Of a DNA stretch of 64,000 bases, positions 27,809 through 38,034 are shown piece by piece. Each line of letters starts with the position of its first letter. The stretch's first letter is position 1. A program made the position numbers and the translations under genes. Under the pieces are notes generated by a model. That model had not been told where the DNA came from and did not search any database. It saw only the letters and a list, made by a program, of their open reading frames with translations. The DNA is taken from contig WGNC01000008.1 of NCBI GenBank assembly GCA_016124745.1, forward strand, positions 124,001 through 188,000. Reading direction: 5' to 3'. Origin of the DNA: Thiobacillus sp. (GTDB lineage Bacteria; Pseudomonadota; Gammaproteobacteria; Burkholderiales; Thiobacillaceae).

Positions 27809-28087
27809 CCCTGGGTGCCTGGGCATCGGGCATGTCTGTCCGGTGTGGCACTCTATCCTCCTGCGCTCATTCATCGGGCAAGAACAGAACCCACTGAGGC
27901 TTCCCGTTGAAGCGGTACAACAACCGCAATCATCCCGCTGCCGTGTATCAGGCAATCTGGCAGCGGGAACCCAGGCGTGAAATCACTATAGACAGACTGC
28001 AGCCGTTTGAAGCAAGAAGGCAAGCCGGGCATCACGTGCAAACAATGTGCCCTGTCCGTTAGACCGGGCCGTATGAGATCGAAATTG

Positions 28088-28723
28088 TCAGCTGCGCGAG
28101 GCGGCTGAAGCGTCTGCCGATCTGGTGGCGGGAACGTAGTCCCAGTGGCGTTTCCAGGCACCGACCACGAGCGTGGGGTACTCCGGACGCCCCAGGCTTC
28201 CGTTGTAGCGTCCGAGCGCACGGTACAAATCGCCGTGCTCGATGTCGATGTAATGGCGCAGGATCAGTGCGCCATAGCGAAGATTGGTGCGCAATTGGAA
28301 CAGGTTGTGGTCGGGGCTGCCGATGGCCTTGACCCAGAACGGCATCACCTGGGTGTAGCCGCGTGCGCCCACCGGCGAGACTGCATACTTTCTGAAGCCG
28401 CTCTCCACCTGGATCAACCCCAGCATCAGCTGTGGATCGACCCCGGCGCGTGAGGCCTCCCAATGCAAAGTGGTCAGGAATTCAAGCCGCTCGGCTTCAT
28501 CGGGCATGCGCTTGGCGAGTCGGCGCGACATTTCCTTCAGCCATGCGGCTCCGTCGGCAGGGTTGCGAAATGCGGTACGGGTGACCGCGGTATCGGCCAT
28601 CGCACGCTGCAGGGAAGCGCGCACGTTGGCCGACATCGCCTCTTCCCGTTGCCCACCCGCTTGGGCGGGGTGGGCCAGAAAGAGCGCGGTCAGCAACAAA
28701 CCGATGTGCGTCGTCTTCTTCAT
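28088..28723 (-). CDS. Lytic transglycosylase with SLT domain
   Basis: A 211-residue protein with a signal peptide (MKKTTHIGLLLTALFLAHPAQA, then GGQREE). The SLT domain carries the catalytic glutamate in IQVESGFRKYAVSPVGARG, followed by YTQVMPFWVKAIG and ALGRYNGSLGRPEY. Such enzymes cleave the glycan strands of peptidoglycan with formation of anhydro-muramic acid. It begins one base after the proS stop on the same strand, which suggests cotranscription. No LysM or other binding domain is present. Confidence 0.92.
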   Translation of the reverse strand: MKKTTHIGLLLTALFLAHPAQAGGQREEAMSANVRASLQRAMADTAVTRTAFRNPADGAAWLKEMSRRLAKRMPDEAERLEFLTTLHWEASRAGVDPQLMLGLIQVESGFRKYAVSPVGARGYTQVMPFWVKAIGSPDHNLFQLRTNLRYGALILRHYIDIEHGDLYRALGRYNGSLGRPEYPTLVVGAWKRHWDYVPATRSADASAASRS

Positions 28724-28724
28724 G

Positions 28725-30467
28725 TCAGTGTTTCAGCAATTCCGTCAGATACTCCAGTGCCGCGTCCAGGGCGATTTTTTGCGGCTCGCCTGTTTGTCCA
28801 TGCCCGGCATGCCGCGGCTGGTATTCGATGACGCCATCCTTCAGGCCGCGCTCGCCCATCGTGATGCGGTGCGGTATACCGATCAGTTCGGCATCGGCGA
28901 ACATCACGCCGGGGCGTTCGTCGCGGTCGTCCAGCAACACGTCAAACCCGGCATCCAATATCTCAGCATAGAACCTATTGGCGGCAGTTCTAACCATCTC
29001 GCTCTTGCCATAGCCGATTGCCACGATCACCAGCAAGAACGGTGCCATGGCCACGGGCCAGATGATGCCCCTGTCATCGTGATGCTGCTCGATGGCGGAG
29101 GCCACGATGCGCGATACGCCGATGCCGTAGCAGCCCATCTCCATCGCCTTTGAAAGCCCCGCCTCATCCAGATACGAGGCGTTCATCGCCTGCGAGTACT
29201 TGCTGCCGAGCTGGAACACGTGGCCGACCTCGATGCCACGGCACAGTTGCAGGGGGCCCCGGCCATCCGGGCTGGGGTCGCCGGGAACGACATTCCGTAT
29301 ATCGGCCACAACATCCGGTTCCTGCAGGTCGCGGCCGAAGTTGACGCCGGCGAGGTGGAGTTTCGGCTTGTTCGCGCCGCAGACGAAATCGTTCATCGTC
29401 GCGACCGTGCGGTCGGCGATGACCCGTGACCGGGTACGATCGATCCCGACCGGCCCCAGGAAGCCGGGCGGGCAATCGAAGGCGGCGCGTATCTCGGCTT
29501 CGTTTGCCAGCCGGAAATCCGTGAGACCTTCCAGCTTGCCGAGCTTGACTTCGTTGAGCATGTGGTCGCCGCGCAGCAGCAGCACAACCATTTGCTCGCC
29601 CGCTTCACTTCTGACCATGCCGGCGATGAGCTTCACGGTGCGGGAAAGCGGGATGTCGAGCAGGGCGGCAACTTCCTCGCAGGTAATCTGTTTCGGCGTG
29701 TCCACTTCGCGCAGCGTTTCCTGCGGCACTGTACGAGGGGTGGCGGGGGCGAGCGCCTCGGCCAGTTCCACGTTGGCGGCGTAGTCGGAATCAGGGCAGT
29801 AGGCGATAAGGTCTTCGCCGGAGTCCGCCAGCACGTGGAATTCGTGCGAGGCCGAACCGCCGATGGCGCCGGTGTCGGCCGCCACGGCACGGAAAGTCAG
29901 TCCCAGCCGGGAGAACACACGCGTATAGGCTTCGTACATCGTCTGGTAGGTGGCGGCGAGGCTTTCCTTGCTGGCGTGGAAGGAGTAGGCATCCTTCATC
30001 AGGAATTCGCGCGCGCGCATGACGCCGAAACGCGGGCGGATCTCGTCGCGAAACTTCATCTGGATCTGATAGAAATTCACCGGCAGCTGGCGATAACTCT
30101 TGATTTCGCGGCGCGCCACGTCGGTGATGACTTCCTCGTGGGTCGGCCCGAAGCAGAAATCGCGCTGGTGGCGATCCTTGATCTTCAGCATCTGCGGGCC
30201 GAACACCGCCCAGCGCCCGGTTTCTTCCCACAGTTCGGCGGGCTGCACTGCCGGCATCAGCAGTTCGATCGCGCCGGCACGATTCATCTCCTCGCGCACG
30301 ACGGCCTCGACCCGGCGCAGTACGCGCAGGCCCAGCGGCATCCAGGTATAGAGGCCCGAACCGAGGCGCTTGATGAGCCCGGCACGCAGCATGAGTTTGT
30401 GGCTGACGAGTTCGGCTTCGGAAGGGGCTTCCTTGGTGGTGGAAATGAAAAACTGGGTGGCACGCAT
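28725..30467 (-). CDS. proS: Prolyl-tRNA synthetase
   Basis: A 580-residue class II synthetase of the bacterial ProS type. It starts with [20 protein letters not shown]; class II motifs appear around [20 protein letters not shown] (motif 1) and [25 protein letters not shown], quoted here only in part as motif 2. The editing insertion (YbaK-like) lies around 230-400, with the block [19 protein letters not shown] near its end. [13 protein letters not shown] is motif 3. The gene is complete and of usual length, and it heads a two-gene unit with the transglycosylase. Confidence 0.97.
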   Translation of the reverse strand: MRATQFFISTTKEAPSEAELVSHKLMLRAGLIKRLGSGLYTWMPLGLRVLRRVEAVVREEMNRAGAIELLMPAVQPAELWEETGRWAVFGPQMLKIKDRHQRDFCFGPTHEEVITDVARREIKSYRQLPVNFYQIQMKFRDEIRPRFGVMRAREFLMKDAYSFHASKESLAATYQTMYEAYTRVFSRLGLTFRAVAADTGAIGGSASHEFHVLADSGEDLIAYCPDSDYAANVELAEALAPATPRTVPQETLREVDTPKQITCEEVAALLDIPLSRTVKLIAGMVRSEAGEQMVVLLLRGDHMLNEVKLGKLEGLTDFRLANEAEIRAAFDCPPGFLGPVGIDRTRSRVIADRTVATMNDFVCGANKPKLHLAGVNFGRDLQEPDVVADIRNVVPGDPSPDGRGPLQLCRGIEVGHVFQLGSKYSQAMNASYLDEAGLSKAMEMGCYGIGVSRIVASAIEQHHDDRGIIWPVAMAPFLLVIVAIGYGKSEMVRTAANRFYAEILDAGFDVLLDDRDERPGVMFADAELIGIPHRITMGERGLKDGVIEYQPRHAGHGQTGEPQKIALDAALEYLTELLKH

Positions 30468-30752
30468 GGAGAAAGAAGCGGAGTGGCAAAGAGCGGCATT
30501 TTACCGCGTGGAGGGGGAGTTTGCCTGTCAAAACAGGCGACAGAACTCGTGTGCGCGGTGAGATGAGGGGTGCTGCTGTCTTGTCACCGCAGCCGCTGAC
30601 CGCAGCAACGATAGAATGGCGCCTTCGAGAAATGCCATCTGCAGGCCAATTTATTTAAACATGCCAGTCACACCCGATTTCATTCCGGTTACAGCCTTTT
30701 TGGCGGGGGCTGAAGTTGCTTGCCAACCTTCCCTCCCGGCCGAGTGGCCGCC

Positions 30753-31535
30753 ATGCGCCTGAAGCTGGGCCGCCCAGGCCGCCGCGAGCAGCCGGGCGGC
30801 GAAGCCATCGAGGTGGTGGAGGAACGGGGGATGCGGATGCTGCACCTGGGCAGTCATGCCATCCAGAGTGCAATGCGGGTGACACGGCCGTGGGATCTCG
30901 AACTGGCCTACACGCGCGCGATGATGGGCTTCCTGATGTTCGATGACGCGCCTAGGGACGTGCTGATGATCGGGCTGGGTGGCGGTTCCCTTGCCAAGTT
31001 CATCCGCAAGCAGCGTCCCCAGACTCGCATCACCGCGGTGGAGATCGACCCGCGGGTAATCGCCGCTGCGCGAGCGCATTTCGAATTGCCACCCGACGAC
31101 GAAACGCTGGCCGTGATCGAGGCCGACGGTGCGTTGTATGTGCGTCAGCATCCCGGCAGCGCCGACGTCATCCTGCTCGATGGTTTCGATGCCGGCAACC
31201 AGGTGGAGGCGCTGGCGACGCAGACCTTCTATGCTGCCTGCCGTCGCGTGCTGCGCCCTGGTGGCGTGCTGGTGGTCAATTTATGGGGGCGCGACAGGGA
31301 GTTTGCCGAGTACTTTGCGCGCCTGACACGGGCTTTCGACGGCGAAGTGGGCTGGTTGTCGGTGCAGAACAAGACCAACGTGATCGTGTTTGCATTTGCC
31401 GAACCGGGCGCAGCGGCAAGGCTTGCCGCTGCGCAGCCGCGCCTGGCCGATTTGTCTAAGCGCTACGGACTCGATTTGCGCGGGTTTGCACGGGACCTTC
31501 AGTGGGCGGAGGGCATCGCGCCGCTGCTGCCTTGA
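30753..31535 (+). CDS. Spermidine-synthase-like methyltransferase-fold protein
   Basis: A 260-residue protein of the spermidine synthase (SpeE) fold. The nucleotide-binding motif DVLMIGLGGGSLAKFIRK is near 72-89, AVEIDPRVIAAARAHF near 98-113 and DVILLDGFDA near 137-146, and FYAACRRVLRPGGVLVVNLW follows. It lacks the usual N-terminal tetramerisation domain of true spermidine synthases, so it is a bacterial homologue of unproven activity. The ATG at 30753 was chosen over an upstream TTG. No speD is in the window. The gene stands alone, divergent from proS. Confidence 0.82.
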   Translation: MRLKLGRPGRREQPGGEAIEVVEERGMRMLHLGSHAIQSAMRVTRPWDLELAYTRAMMGFLMFDDAPRDVLMIGLGGGSLAKFIRKQRPQTRITAVEIDPRVIAAARAHFELPPDDETLAVIEADGALYVRQHPGSADVILLDGFDAGNQVEALATQTFYAACRRVLRPGGVLVVNLWGRDREFAEYFARLTRAFDGEVGWLSVQNKTNVIVFAFAEPGAAARLAAAQPRLADLSKRYGLDLRGFARDLQWAEGIAPLLP

Positions 31536-31906
31536 GACTCGGCGATTCGATACCGGTGTTTTTTGATGGCCCAGGCAGTACGCGCTTTTCCAGCGGGCGA
31601 GCGTGCTCTCTATTGCCTCGCGGGGTCCCCTGGCAGTTTTCACTTGCCGGCGGGGTGCATGAATATTCAGCGGCTGCGCCTGTCAATCCGCATTAGATGG
31701 ATGCCCTTCAGATCAAACCCCCACCGTTTCACGTTTTTATTCGGGCCGCCCGACGATGCTGCCTTGTCAGTTCTCCAATCGGATTGTCGGCGCAAAAAAT
31801 CAATTAAAACAATGCATAAGGGAAAGTTAGTGGTCATTTAAGGTTTGCAATTTCCGGTGGGTGTGAAAGAATGCAGATAATCGAAATCTTAAAGATGGTG
31901 GCGGCC
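31536..31906. other. Non-coding stretch ahead of rppH
   Basis: No supported gene was seen in these 371 bases. The last 120 bases are AT-rich (for example AAAATCAATTAAAACAATGC near 31796-31815), so the rppH promoter probably lies there, but no pair of -35 and -10 boxes could be called firmly. Small open frames in this stretch have no ribosome site and no recognisable product. Confidence 0.4.
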
Positions 31907-32458
31907 ATGATCGACCGAGAAGGGTACCGCCCGAACGTAGGCATAATTTTGTGCAATGCGCACAACCAGGTTTTCTGGGGCAAGCGCGTTAATCAGCACG
32001 CCTGGCAGTTTCCCCAGGGCGGCATCAATGCAGGGGAAACGCCGGAACAGGCCATGTTCCGGGAACTGGAAGAAGAAGTTGGGTTGCAGCCTGACCATGT
32101 GCGTATCCTTGGACGCACGCGTGAATGGTTGCGATATGAAGTGCCGGCCCACTGGACGCGGCGCGACAATCGCGGCCTCTACCGCGGCCAGAAGCAGATC
32201 TGGTTTCTGCTGCGCCTGACTGGGCGCGACTGCGATGTCTCGCTTCGGGCCAGCAGTCATCCGGAGTTCGACGCTTGGCGCTGGAATGAATACTGGGTTC
32301 CAATGGACTCGGTCGTCGAGTTCAAGCGCGAAGTCTACCGGCTCGCACTTGAGGAGTTGGAGCGCTACCTGCACAAGGACATCCGCTTCCTGCGGCAACG
32401 CGCTCGCCGGATGTGCGACCGGCGCGGCGCGGCGCCGGATTTGCAGTTCAAGCCCTGA
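31907..32458 (+). CDS. rppH: RNA pyrophosphohydrolase RppH
   Basis: A 183-residue Nudix hydrolase that removes pyrophosphate from the 5' end of mRNAs and so starts decay. It begins [17 protein letters not shown], and the Nudix box is at about 38-60 ([13 protein letters not shown], then [10 protein letters not shown]). QIWFLLRL and the WRWNEYWVP block are family marks. The ATG at 31907 was chosen by the family start; the frame runs open to 31871. The C-terminus is basic ([19 protein letters not shown]). Confidence 0.95.
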   Translation: MIDREGYRPNVGIILCNAHNQVFWGKRVNQHAWQFPQGGINAGETPEQAMFRELEEEVGLQPDHVRILGRTREWLRYEVPAHWTRRDNRGLYRGQKQIWFLLRLTGRDCDVSLRASSHPEFDAWRWNEYWVPMDSVVEFKREVYRLALEELERYLHKDIRFLRQRARRMCDRRGAAPDLQFKP

Positions 32459-32479
32459 AACCCGGGAAGCTGAGGCGTG

Positions 32480-32839
32480 ATGAAGATACGGATTTATGCT
32501 TCTTCCACGCTGACAACGCGATCAGAATCCCGGCCGGGGCTGCCATTGTGGCAACTGGCGCCCACCCGTGACAGTACCGGACGCCGTCTGACCGATTTCA
32601 TGATGTTGATTCCCCGGTTACGCAGCCGCACACCTGAAGACATTGAACGTGCATCGCGCGATATCCAGTCGGTGCTGGCGCTCCATCAGGATGTGGTATT
32701 TGCCGATCTCAACCTGAAACTGAACCTGCTGTGGGTGTCTTTGCGCCCCAGCCCGGGCGCGATCAGCGAGTTGGCGGCCGCCATCCGGTTGCGGGTGCCG
32801 GAAGCCGTGCTGGTTGCCCATTACGCCGAGCCCCACTGA
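32480..32839 (+). CDS. Conserved-looking hypothetical protein
   Basis: A 119-residue protein that I do not recognise. The ATG at 32480 has GAGG four bases upstream; a GTG three bases earlier is in frame. The sequence starts MKIRIYASSTLTTRSES and contains two amphipathic helices (TPEDIERASRDIQSVLALH and ISELAAAIRLRVPEA) around a strand VVFADLNLKLNLLWVSL, so it is probably a small cytoplasmic alpha/beta protein. No signal peptide or cysteine is seen. It lies between rppH and the repeat protein on the same strand. Confidence 0.6.
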   Translation: MKIRIYASSTLTTRSESRPGLPLWQLAPTRDSTGRRLTDFMMLIPRLRSRTPEDIERASRDIQSVLALHQDVVFADLNLKLNLLWVSLRPSPGAISELAAAIRLRVPEAVLVAHYAEPH

Positions 32840-32914
32840 GTCGAGCCCGGTTAAATCACGTCACATCTTGGTGCCAAGGTTTGTCGGCAACACACGATTA
32901 GGGAGAGAAAACGT

Positions 32915-33796
32915 ATGAGCGCACCCAAAAAACTGCGCAGTGTTATTGCCGCGTTGCTGCTGGCTCCCAGCCTGGCAGCCGCTGCCGACGTCGAGATCGC
33001 CGTGTCGAACGAACAGCCGATTCCCGATCAGGTGACGTCTGCGATGAAGCCGGACATGGTGCCGCCGGTTTTGATGTGGCCACCGATGATGCCCGCAGCC
33101 AGGCCGATGGTGTATTACTGGGCGCCTCCACCCGGCATGATGTGGCCGGTCCTGCCGCAGTACCCGGCTCCCATGCCGATGCCGGCCGTCGTGTGGGTGA
33201 TGGTGCCGGTACCGGCGACCTCCCTGACCCCTGCTGCGGTCGACTATGGCCCGGTCGCCGACACCCCTGTGGTGGAGCTTCCCCCGGTTTATGGGGCGCC
33301 GGAGGCGATGATGCTGGAGGGCGGGGCTTCGCCCGCACCGGCCATGGTCGACTATGGCCCGGTGGCCGACACCCCTGTGATGGAGTTGCCGCAGAGCGAG
33401 CCGGACATTGCGCAGGCCGTGGCGGAAGACGCGGCGCTGGCCGCAGCGCTGGCACAGGAAGGCAAAGTGAATGCAGGGCCGGCCGAAATTGTGTTCGGCG
33501 TCGAATCCGTCACCGTGAACGGACAGGCTTCCGTTGCGGGTGAACCAGCAACGCCGACTGTCGCCGTGCCGGTGAACGAGATACCGGTCGATTACGGTTC
33601 GGTTGCGCCCACCCCGGTGGTCGACCTGCTGGCCTTGGAGTCCCAGGCGTCGAAGGCCCCGGGCGCCTCGCAGCCCCCCTCCAAGCCCGCGCGGAAACCG
33701 GGCACACCGGTTTCGCCGAAGCCCGTTGCCAAGACCAAATCCGAGCCATCCAAACGCTTGTGCTGGACCAAAGGCGTGGTCGCTCCCTGTCGTTAA
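32915..33796 (+). CDS. Exported Met/Pro-rich protein with tyrosine-containing repeats
   Basis: A 293-residue protein of no known family. A signal peptide is clear (KKLRSVIAALLLAPSLAAA, then ADVEIA). Residues 45-105 are rich in Met, Pro, Trp and Tyr (for example PPVLMWPPMMPAARPMVYYW). Three copies of a unit VDYGPVADTPVVELP follow (near 109, 145 and 225; the last is VDYGSVAPTPVVDLL). The C-terminal part is Ser/Pro/Lys-rich and ends with CWTKGVVAPCR, two cysteines. A GGGAGAGAA ribosome site precedes the ATG. A cell-envelope or extracellular location is likely; metal binding by the Met-rich part is only a guess. Confidence 0.75.
   Translation: MSAPKKLRSVIAALLLAPSLAAAADVEIAVSNEQPIPDQVTSAMKPDMVPPVLMWPPMMPAARPMVYYWAPPPGMMWPVLPQYPAPMPMPAVVWVMVPVPATSLTPAAVDYGPVADTPVVELPPVYGAPEAMMLEGGASPAPAMVDYGPVADTPVMELPQSEPDIAQAVAEDAALAAALAQEGKVNAGPAEIVFGVESVTVNGQASVAGEPATPTVAVPVNEIPVDYGSVAPTPVVDLLALESQASKAPGASQPPSKPARKPGTPVSPKPVAKTKSEPSKRLCWTKGVVAPCR
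33239..33630 (+). repeat. Three in-gene copies of a roughly 42-base repeat
   Basis: Copies lie at about 33239-33280, 33347-33388 and 33586-33630. The first two differ at only a few positions, and both encode VDYGPVADTPV; the third is more diverged. The copies are in frame inside the exported repeat protein and are separated by different spacers. Confidence 0.8.
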
Positions 33797-33914
33797 CGGT
33801 CGTCAATATCCCTGCAAACGGCAGGGAAACCCGCGTGTTTTCTGGCTTTCAGTTTACCCAAAGCGGCAGAATTCGTTAAAATGAGCGATTGCTAATTAAC
33901 CCGCTGGAGCAAGC

Positions 33915-35002
33915 ATGGCCGTTACTGACCTACAGGTGCAGACCGCACTAAAAGAGCTGGTTGACCCCAACACTCAAAAAGACTTCGTATCGACCAAATC
34001 CGTCCGCAACATCAAGGTCGACGGATCAAACGTCTCAGTCGATGTTCTGCTGGGCTATCCGGCACAGAGCCAGCTGGCCACCATCAAGCAGCAGATCGAA
34101 GACAAGTTCAGGACGATCGACGGCGTGACCGGCGCCACCGCAAACGTCAGCTTCAAGATCGTTTCGCACAGCGTGCAGCGCGGCGTCAAGCTCATTCCCA
34201 ATGTCAAGAACATCATCGCCGTGGCTTCTGGCAAGGGCGGCGTCGGAAAATCCACCACCGCCGTCAACCTGGCACTGGCACTGTCTGCCGAAGGCGCGCG
34301 AGTCGGCATGCTGGATGCGGATATCTATGGTCCGTCGCAACCCACCATGCTCGGCATCACCGACAAGCCTGAGTCGACTGATGGCAAAAACCTCGAGCCA
34401 CTCATGGGGCATGGCATTCAGGCGATGTCAATCGGCTTCCTGATCGATGTCGAAACCCCCATGGTGTGGCGTGGCCCGATGGTGACGCAGGCGCTGGAAC
34501 AGTTGCTGAACAACACCAACTGGAACGATCTCGACTATCTGGTGGTCGACTTGCCCCCGGGTACCGGCGACATCCAGCTGACGCTGGCTCAGCGTGTGCC
34601 GGTGACGGGGGCGGTCATCGTGACTACCCCGCAGGACATCGCATTGATCGACGCGCGCAAGGGCCTGAAGATGTTCGAGAAAGTTGGCATTCCCATCATA
34701 GGGGTGGTCGAAAACATGAGCCTGCATATCTGCTCGAACTGCGGCCACGAAGAACGCATCTTCGGCGAAGGCGGCGGCGAGCGCATGTGCAAAGACTACA
34801 ATGTCGAATTCCTTGGCGCCCTACCGCTCGATGGGGCGATCCGCGCCGATACCGATTCAGGCAAGCCGTCGGTGGTGTCTGATCCGGACGGACGCGTGAC
34901 CGAAATCTACAAGCAGATCGCGCGCCGCGTGGCGGTGAAGATCGGCGAGACAGCGGTGGATCACTCCAACAAGTTTCCCAACATCGTCATTTCCAACACC
35001 TG

Positions 35003-35003
<1 letters not shown>
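33915..35003 (+). CDS. mrp: Mrp/ApbC-type Fe-S cluster carrier ATPase
   Basis: A 362-residue P-loop protein that carries iron-sulfur clusters to target enzymes. The N-terminal 90 residues form a MIP18/DUF59-like domain. The deviant Walker [16 protein letters not shown] is near 103-117, [15 protein letters not shown] near 134-148 and [17 protein letters not shown] near 212-228. The cluster-binding pair CSNC is at about 273-276. A TGGAGC ribosome site precedes the ATG. Its stop overlaps the dcd start by one base. Confidence 0.96.
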
Positions 35004-35567
<564 letters not shown>

Positions 35568-35569
<2 letters not shown>

Positions 35570-35589
35570 TCCCCGGGTCGCCGGGGATT
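35568..35589 (+). terminator. GC hairpin over the dcd stop, terminator-like
   Basis: A perfect nine-base-pair stem, AATCCCCGG and CCGGGGATT, closes a loop of four bases and begins inside the dcd stop codon. No T-run follows directly, but CTTTTTCC comes 12 bases later. A TATAAT box lies at 35592-35597 right behind it and could be the -10 of the decarboxylase gene; no good -35 was found. The same stem core recurs at 37947-37964. Confidence 0.55.
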
Positions 35590-35641
35590 CGTATAATCCG
35601 CTTTTTCCAATCCGCCCGACGGCTTCCCTCTGGAGCAGGCC

Positions 35642-37885
35642 ATGCGCTTTCGTTTTCCCATTGTCATCATCGACGAAGACTTCCGTTCCGAAAATGCGTC
35701 CGGGCTGGGCATACGCACCCTGGCCGAGGCGATCGAAAAGGAAGGCATGGAAGTGCTCGGCGTCACCAATTACGGTGACCTGACCTCGTTCGCCCAGCAG
35801 CAGGCCCGTGCATCGGCTTTCGTGCTGTCGATCGACGACGAGGAACTCGCCGGCTCGGCCGAGGATGCCAACACGGCGCTGCAGAAGTTGCGAGCCTTCG
35901 TCGAGGAGGTACGCTTCCGCAACGCAGAAATTCCCATTTTCCTGCATGGCGAAACCCGCACCGCCCGCCATATTCCCAACGACATCCTGCGCGAACTCAA
36001 CGGTTTCATCCACATGCTGGAGGACACACCGGAATTTCTCGCACGTTACATCGGGCGCGAAGCACGCGCCTATCTCGACTCGCTGGTGCCACCGTTCTTC
36101 CGCGCGCTCACGCATTACGCGGCCGACGGCTCCTACTCCTGGCACTGCCCTGGCCATTCCGGCGGGGTGGCGTTCCTGAAGTCGCCGATCGGCCAGATGT
36201 TCCACCAGTTCTTCGGCGAGAACCTGCTGCGCGCCGACGTCTGCAACGCAGTGGACGAGCTCGGGCAATTGCTCGACCACACCGGTCCGGTGGGGGCGTC
36301 GGAGCGCAACGCGGCGCGCATTTTCAACTGCGACCACCTGTTCTTCGTCACCAACGGTACCTCGTCGTCCAACAAGATGGTGTGGCACGCGACCGTCGCG
36401 CCGGGCGATATCGTCGTGGTCGACCGCAACTGCCACAAGTCCATCCTGCACGCCATCATGATGTGCGGCGCGATCCCGATCTTTCTGACGCCGACGCGCA
36501 ACCACTACGGCATCATCGGCCCGATCCCGCTGGACGAATTCCGTCCAGAGAATATCGAGAAAAAGATCGCGGCGCATCCGTTTGCCAAGGATGTCAAGCG
36601 CAAGCCGCGCATTCTCACCATTACCCAGTCGACCTACGACGGCATTCTCTACAACGTCGACATGATCAAGGAACTGCTGGGCGACTACATCGACACGCTG
36701 CACTTCGACGAAGCCTGGCTGCCGCACGCGACCTTCCACGACTTCTACCGCGGCATGCACGCCATCGGCAAGGATCGTCCGCGCGCCAAGGATGCGCTCG
36801 TGTTTGCTACCCAGTCGACCCACAAGCTGCTGGCTGGTCTGAGCCAGGCCTCGCAAATCCTGGTGCAGGATTCCGAGACGCGCAAGCTCGATTTCCATCG
36901 TTTCAACGAGGCCTACCTGATGCATACCTCGACCTCGCCGCAGTATGCCATCATCGCCTCGTGCGACGTGGCGGCGGCGATGATGGAGCCGCCCGGCGGC
37001 CCTGCGCTGGTGGAGGAGTCGATCCGCGAAGCGCTGGACTTCCGCCGCGCCATCCGCAAGGTCGAAGAAGAATTCGGCGACTCCTGGTGGTTCAAGGTGT
37101 GGGGACCGGAGAAACTGGCGGAAGAGGGTGTGGGCGACCGCGAAGACTGGATGCTGGAGACGGGCGCACGCTGGCACGAATTCGGCAAGATCGCGCCGGG
37201 CTTCAACATGCTCGACCCGATCAAGGCCACGGTCATTACACCCGGGCTGGACATGGACGGCGCCTTCGCCGACTGGGGAATCCCGGCGGCGATCGTCACC
37301 AAGTACCTGGCCGAGCACGGCGTCATCGTCGAGAAGACCGGCCTCTATTCCTTTTTCATCATGTTCACCATCGGCATCACCAAGGGCCGCTGGAACACGC
37401 TGGTGACGGCGCTGCAGCAGTTCAAGGCCGACTACGATGAAAACCAGCCGCTATGGCGCGTACTGCCCGAGTTCATCGAAAAGCATCCACGCTATGAAAA
37501 AACCGGTCTCAAGGACCTGTGCGACCAGATCCACACCATCTACAAGGCCAACGACGTTGCGCGCCTGACGACCGAAATGTACCTATCGGAAATGGCGCCG
37601 GCGATGAAGCCGGCCGAAGCCTTCGCCAAGATGGCGCATCGTGAGATCGAGCGGGTCGAGATCGACCGCTTGGAGGGGCGCATCACCGCCATGCTGGTGA
37701 CGCCATACCCGCCGGGCATTCCGCTGCTGATCCCGGGCGAGCGCTTCAATGCCACCATCGTGCGCTATCTGCAGTTCACGCGTGATTTCAACGACAAATT
37801 CCCCGGCTTCGAGACGGACGTGCACGGTCTGGTCGAGGACGCCGTGAATGGCAAGCCGCGGTATTACGTCGACTGCGTGATCTGA
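35642..37885 (+). CDS. Orn/Lys/Arg decarboxylase, large PLP type
   Basis: A 747-residue PLP enzyme of the group containing LdcC, CadA, SpeC and AdiA. The N-terminal 130 residues form the flavodoxin-like wing domain; WHCPGHSGGVAFLKSPIG near 161 and the PLP-lysine motif STHKLLAGLSQAS with Lys395 are family marks. HFDEAWLPHATFHDFYRG near 355 is also typical. Which of lysine, arginine or ornithine is used cannot be told from the sequence. It has no neighbouring antiporter of the cadB or adiC type, so a biosynthetic role is more likely than acid resistance. It is flanked by two similar hairpins. Confidence 0.92.
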   Translation: MRFRFPIVIIDEDFRSENASGLGIRTLAEAIEKEGMEVLGVTNYGDLTSFAQQQARASAFVLSIDDEELAGSAEDANTALQKLRAFVEEVRFRNAEIPIFLHGETRTARHIPNDILRELNGFIHMLEDTPEFLARYIGREARAYLDSLVPPFFRALTHYAADGSYSWHCPGHSGGVAFLKSPIGQMFHQFFGENLLRADVCNAVDELGQLLDHTGPVGASERNAARIFNCDHLFFVTNGTSSSNKMVWHATVAPGDIVVVDRNCHKSILHAIMMCGAIPIFLTPTRNHYGIIGPIPLDEFRPENIEKKIAAHPFAKDVKRKPRILTITQSTYDGILYNVDMIKELLGDYIDTLHFDEAWLPHATFHDFYRGMHAIGKDRPRAKDALVFATQSTHKLLAGLSQASQILVQDSETRKLDFHRFNEAYLMHTSTSPQYAIIASCDVAAAMMEPPGGPALVEESIREALDFRRAIRKVEEEFGDSWWFKVWGPEKLAEEGVGDREDWMLETGARWHEFGKIAPGFNMLDPIKATVITPGLDMDGAFADWGIPAAIVTKYLAEHGVIVEKTGLYSFFIMFTIGITKGRWNTLVTALQQFKADYDENQPLWRVLPEFIEKHPRYEKTGLKDLCDQIHTIYKANDVARLTTEMYLSEMAPAMKPAEAFAKMAHREIERVEIDRLEGRITAMLVTPYPPGIPLLIPGERFNATIVRYLQFTRDFNDKFPGFETDVHGLVEDAVNGKPRYYVDCVI

Positions 37886-37912
37886 ATGTCGACCTGTAAC
37901 GCCCCGAGCAGC

Positions 37913-37940
37913 TTGATTAGTCAGGAAAAAAGCGTATGAT
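37913..37940 (+). promoter_or_regulatory. Sigma-70-like promoter for the rpsF operon
   Basis: A -35 TTGATT at 37913-37918 and a -10 TATGAT at 37935-37940 are spaced by 16 bases. This lies about 95 bases ahead of rpsF and 27 bases after the decarboxylase stop. Both boxes match the consensus at five of six and four of six positions, so the call is good but not proven. Confidence 0.55.
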
Positions 37941-37946
37941 TCTCAG

Positions 37947-37976
37947 TCCCCGGTTTGCCGGGGATTGTTCTTTTTA
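37947..37976 (+). terminator. Intrinsic-terminator-like hairpin between promoter and rpsF
   Basis: The stem TCCCCGG/CCGGGGA (37947-37964, loop TTTG) is followed by TTGTTCTTTTT, so it looks like a rho-independent terminator for the decarboxylase gene. It lies downstream of the proposed rpsF promoter, so it would also sit in the rpsF leader and could act as an attenuator. Confidence 0.7.
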
Positions 37977-37990
37977 GCAGTATTGACCTT

Positions 37991-38015
37991 GCTCCACCGC
38001 ACCGCAGCGGGGGGC
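37991..38015 (+). ncRNA. Possible S6:S18-binding leader hairpin
   Basis: The leader can fold with GCTCC against GGGGC and CCGC against GCGG, with a loop that exposes ACCGCA. Known rpsF leaders of many bacteria carry a hairpin with an exposed CCG that the S6:S18 pair binds to repress its own operon. Only the fold and the CCG are seen here; the match to the published consensus was not computed. Confidence 0.35.
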
Positions 38016-38034
38016 TGAACCGAAAGGAAACTTG

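Noticed and set aside
27809-28087. Frameshifted remainder of the HlyD-type adaptor
   Set aside because: No adaptor-like segment could be recognised in any frame by eye, so a split gene was not annotated.
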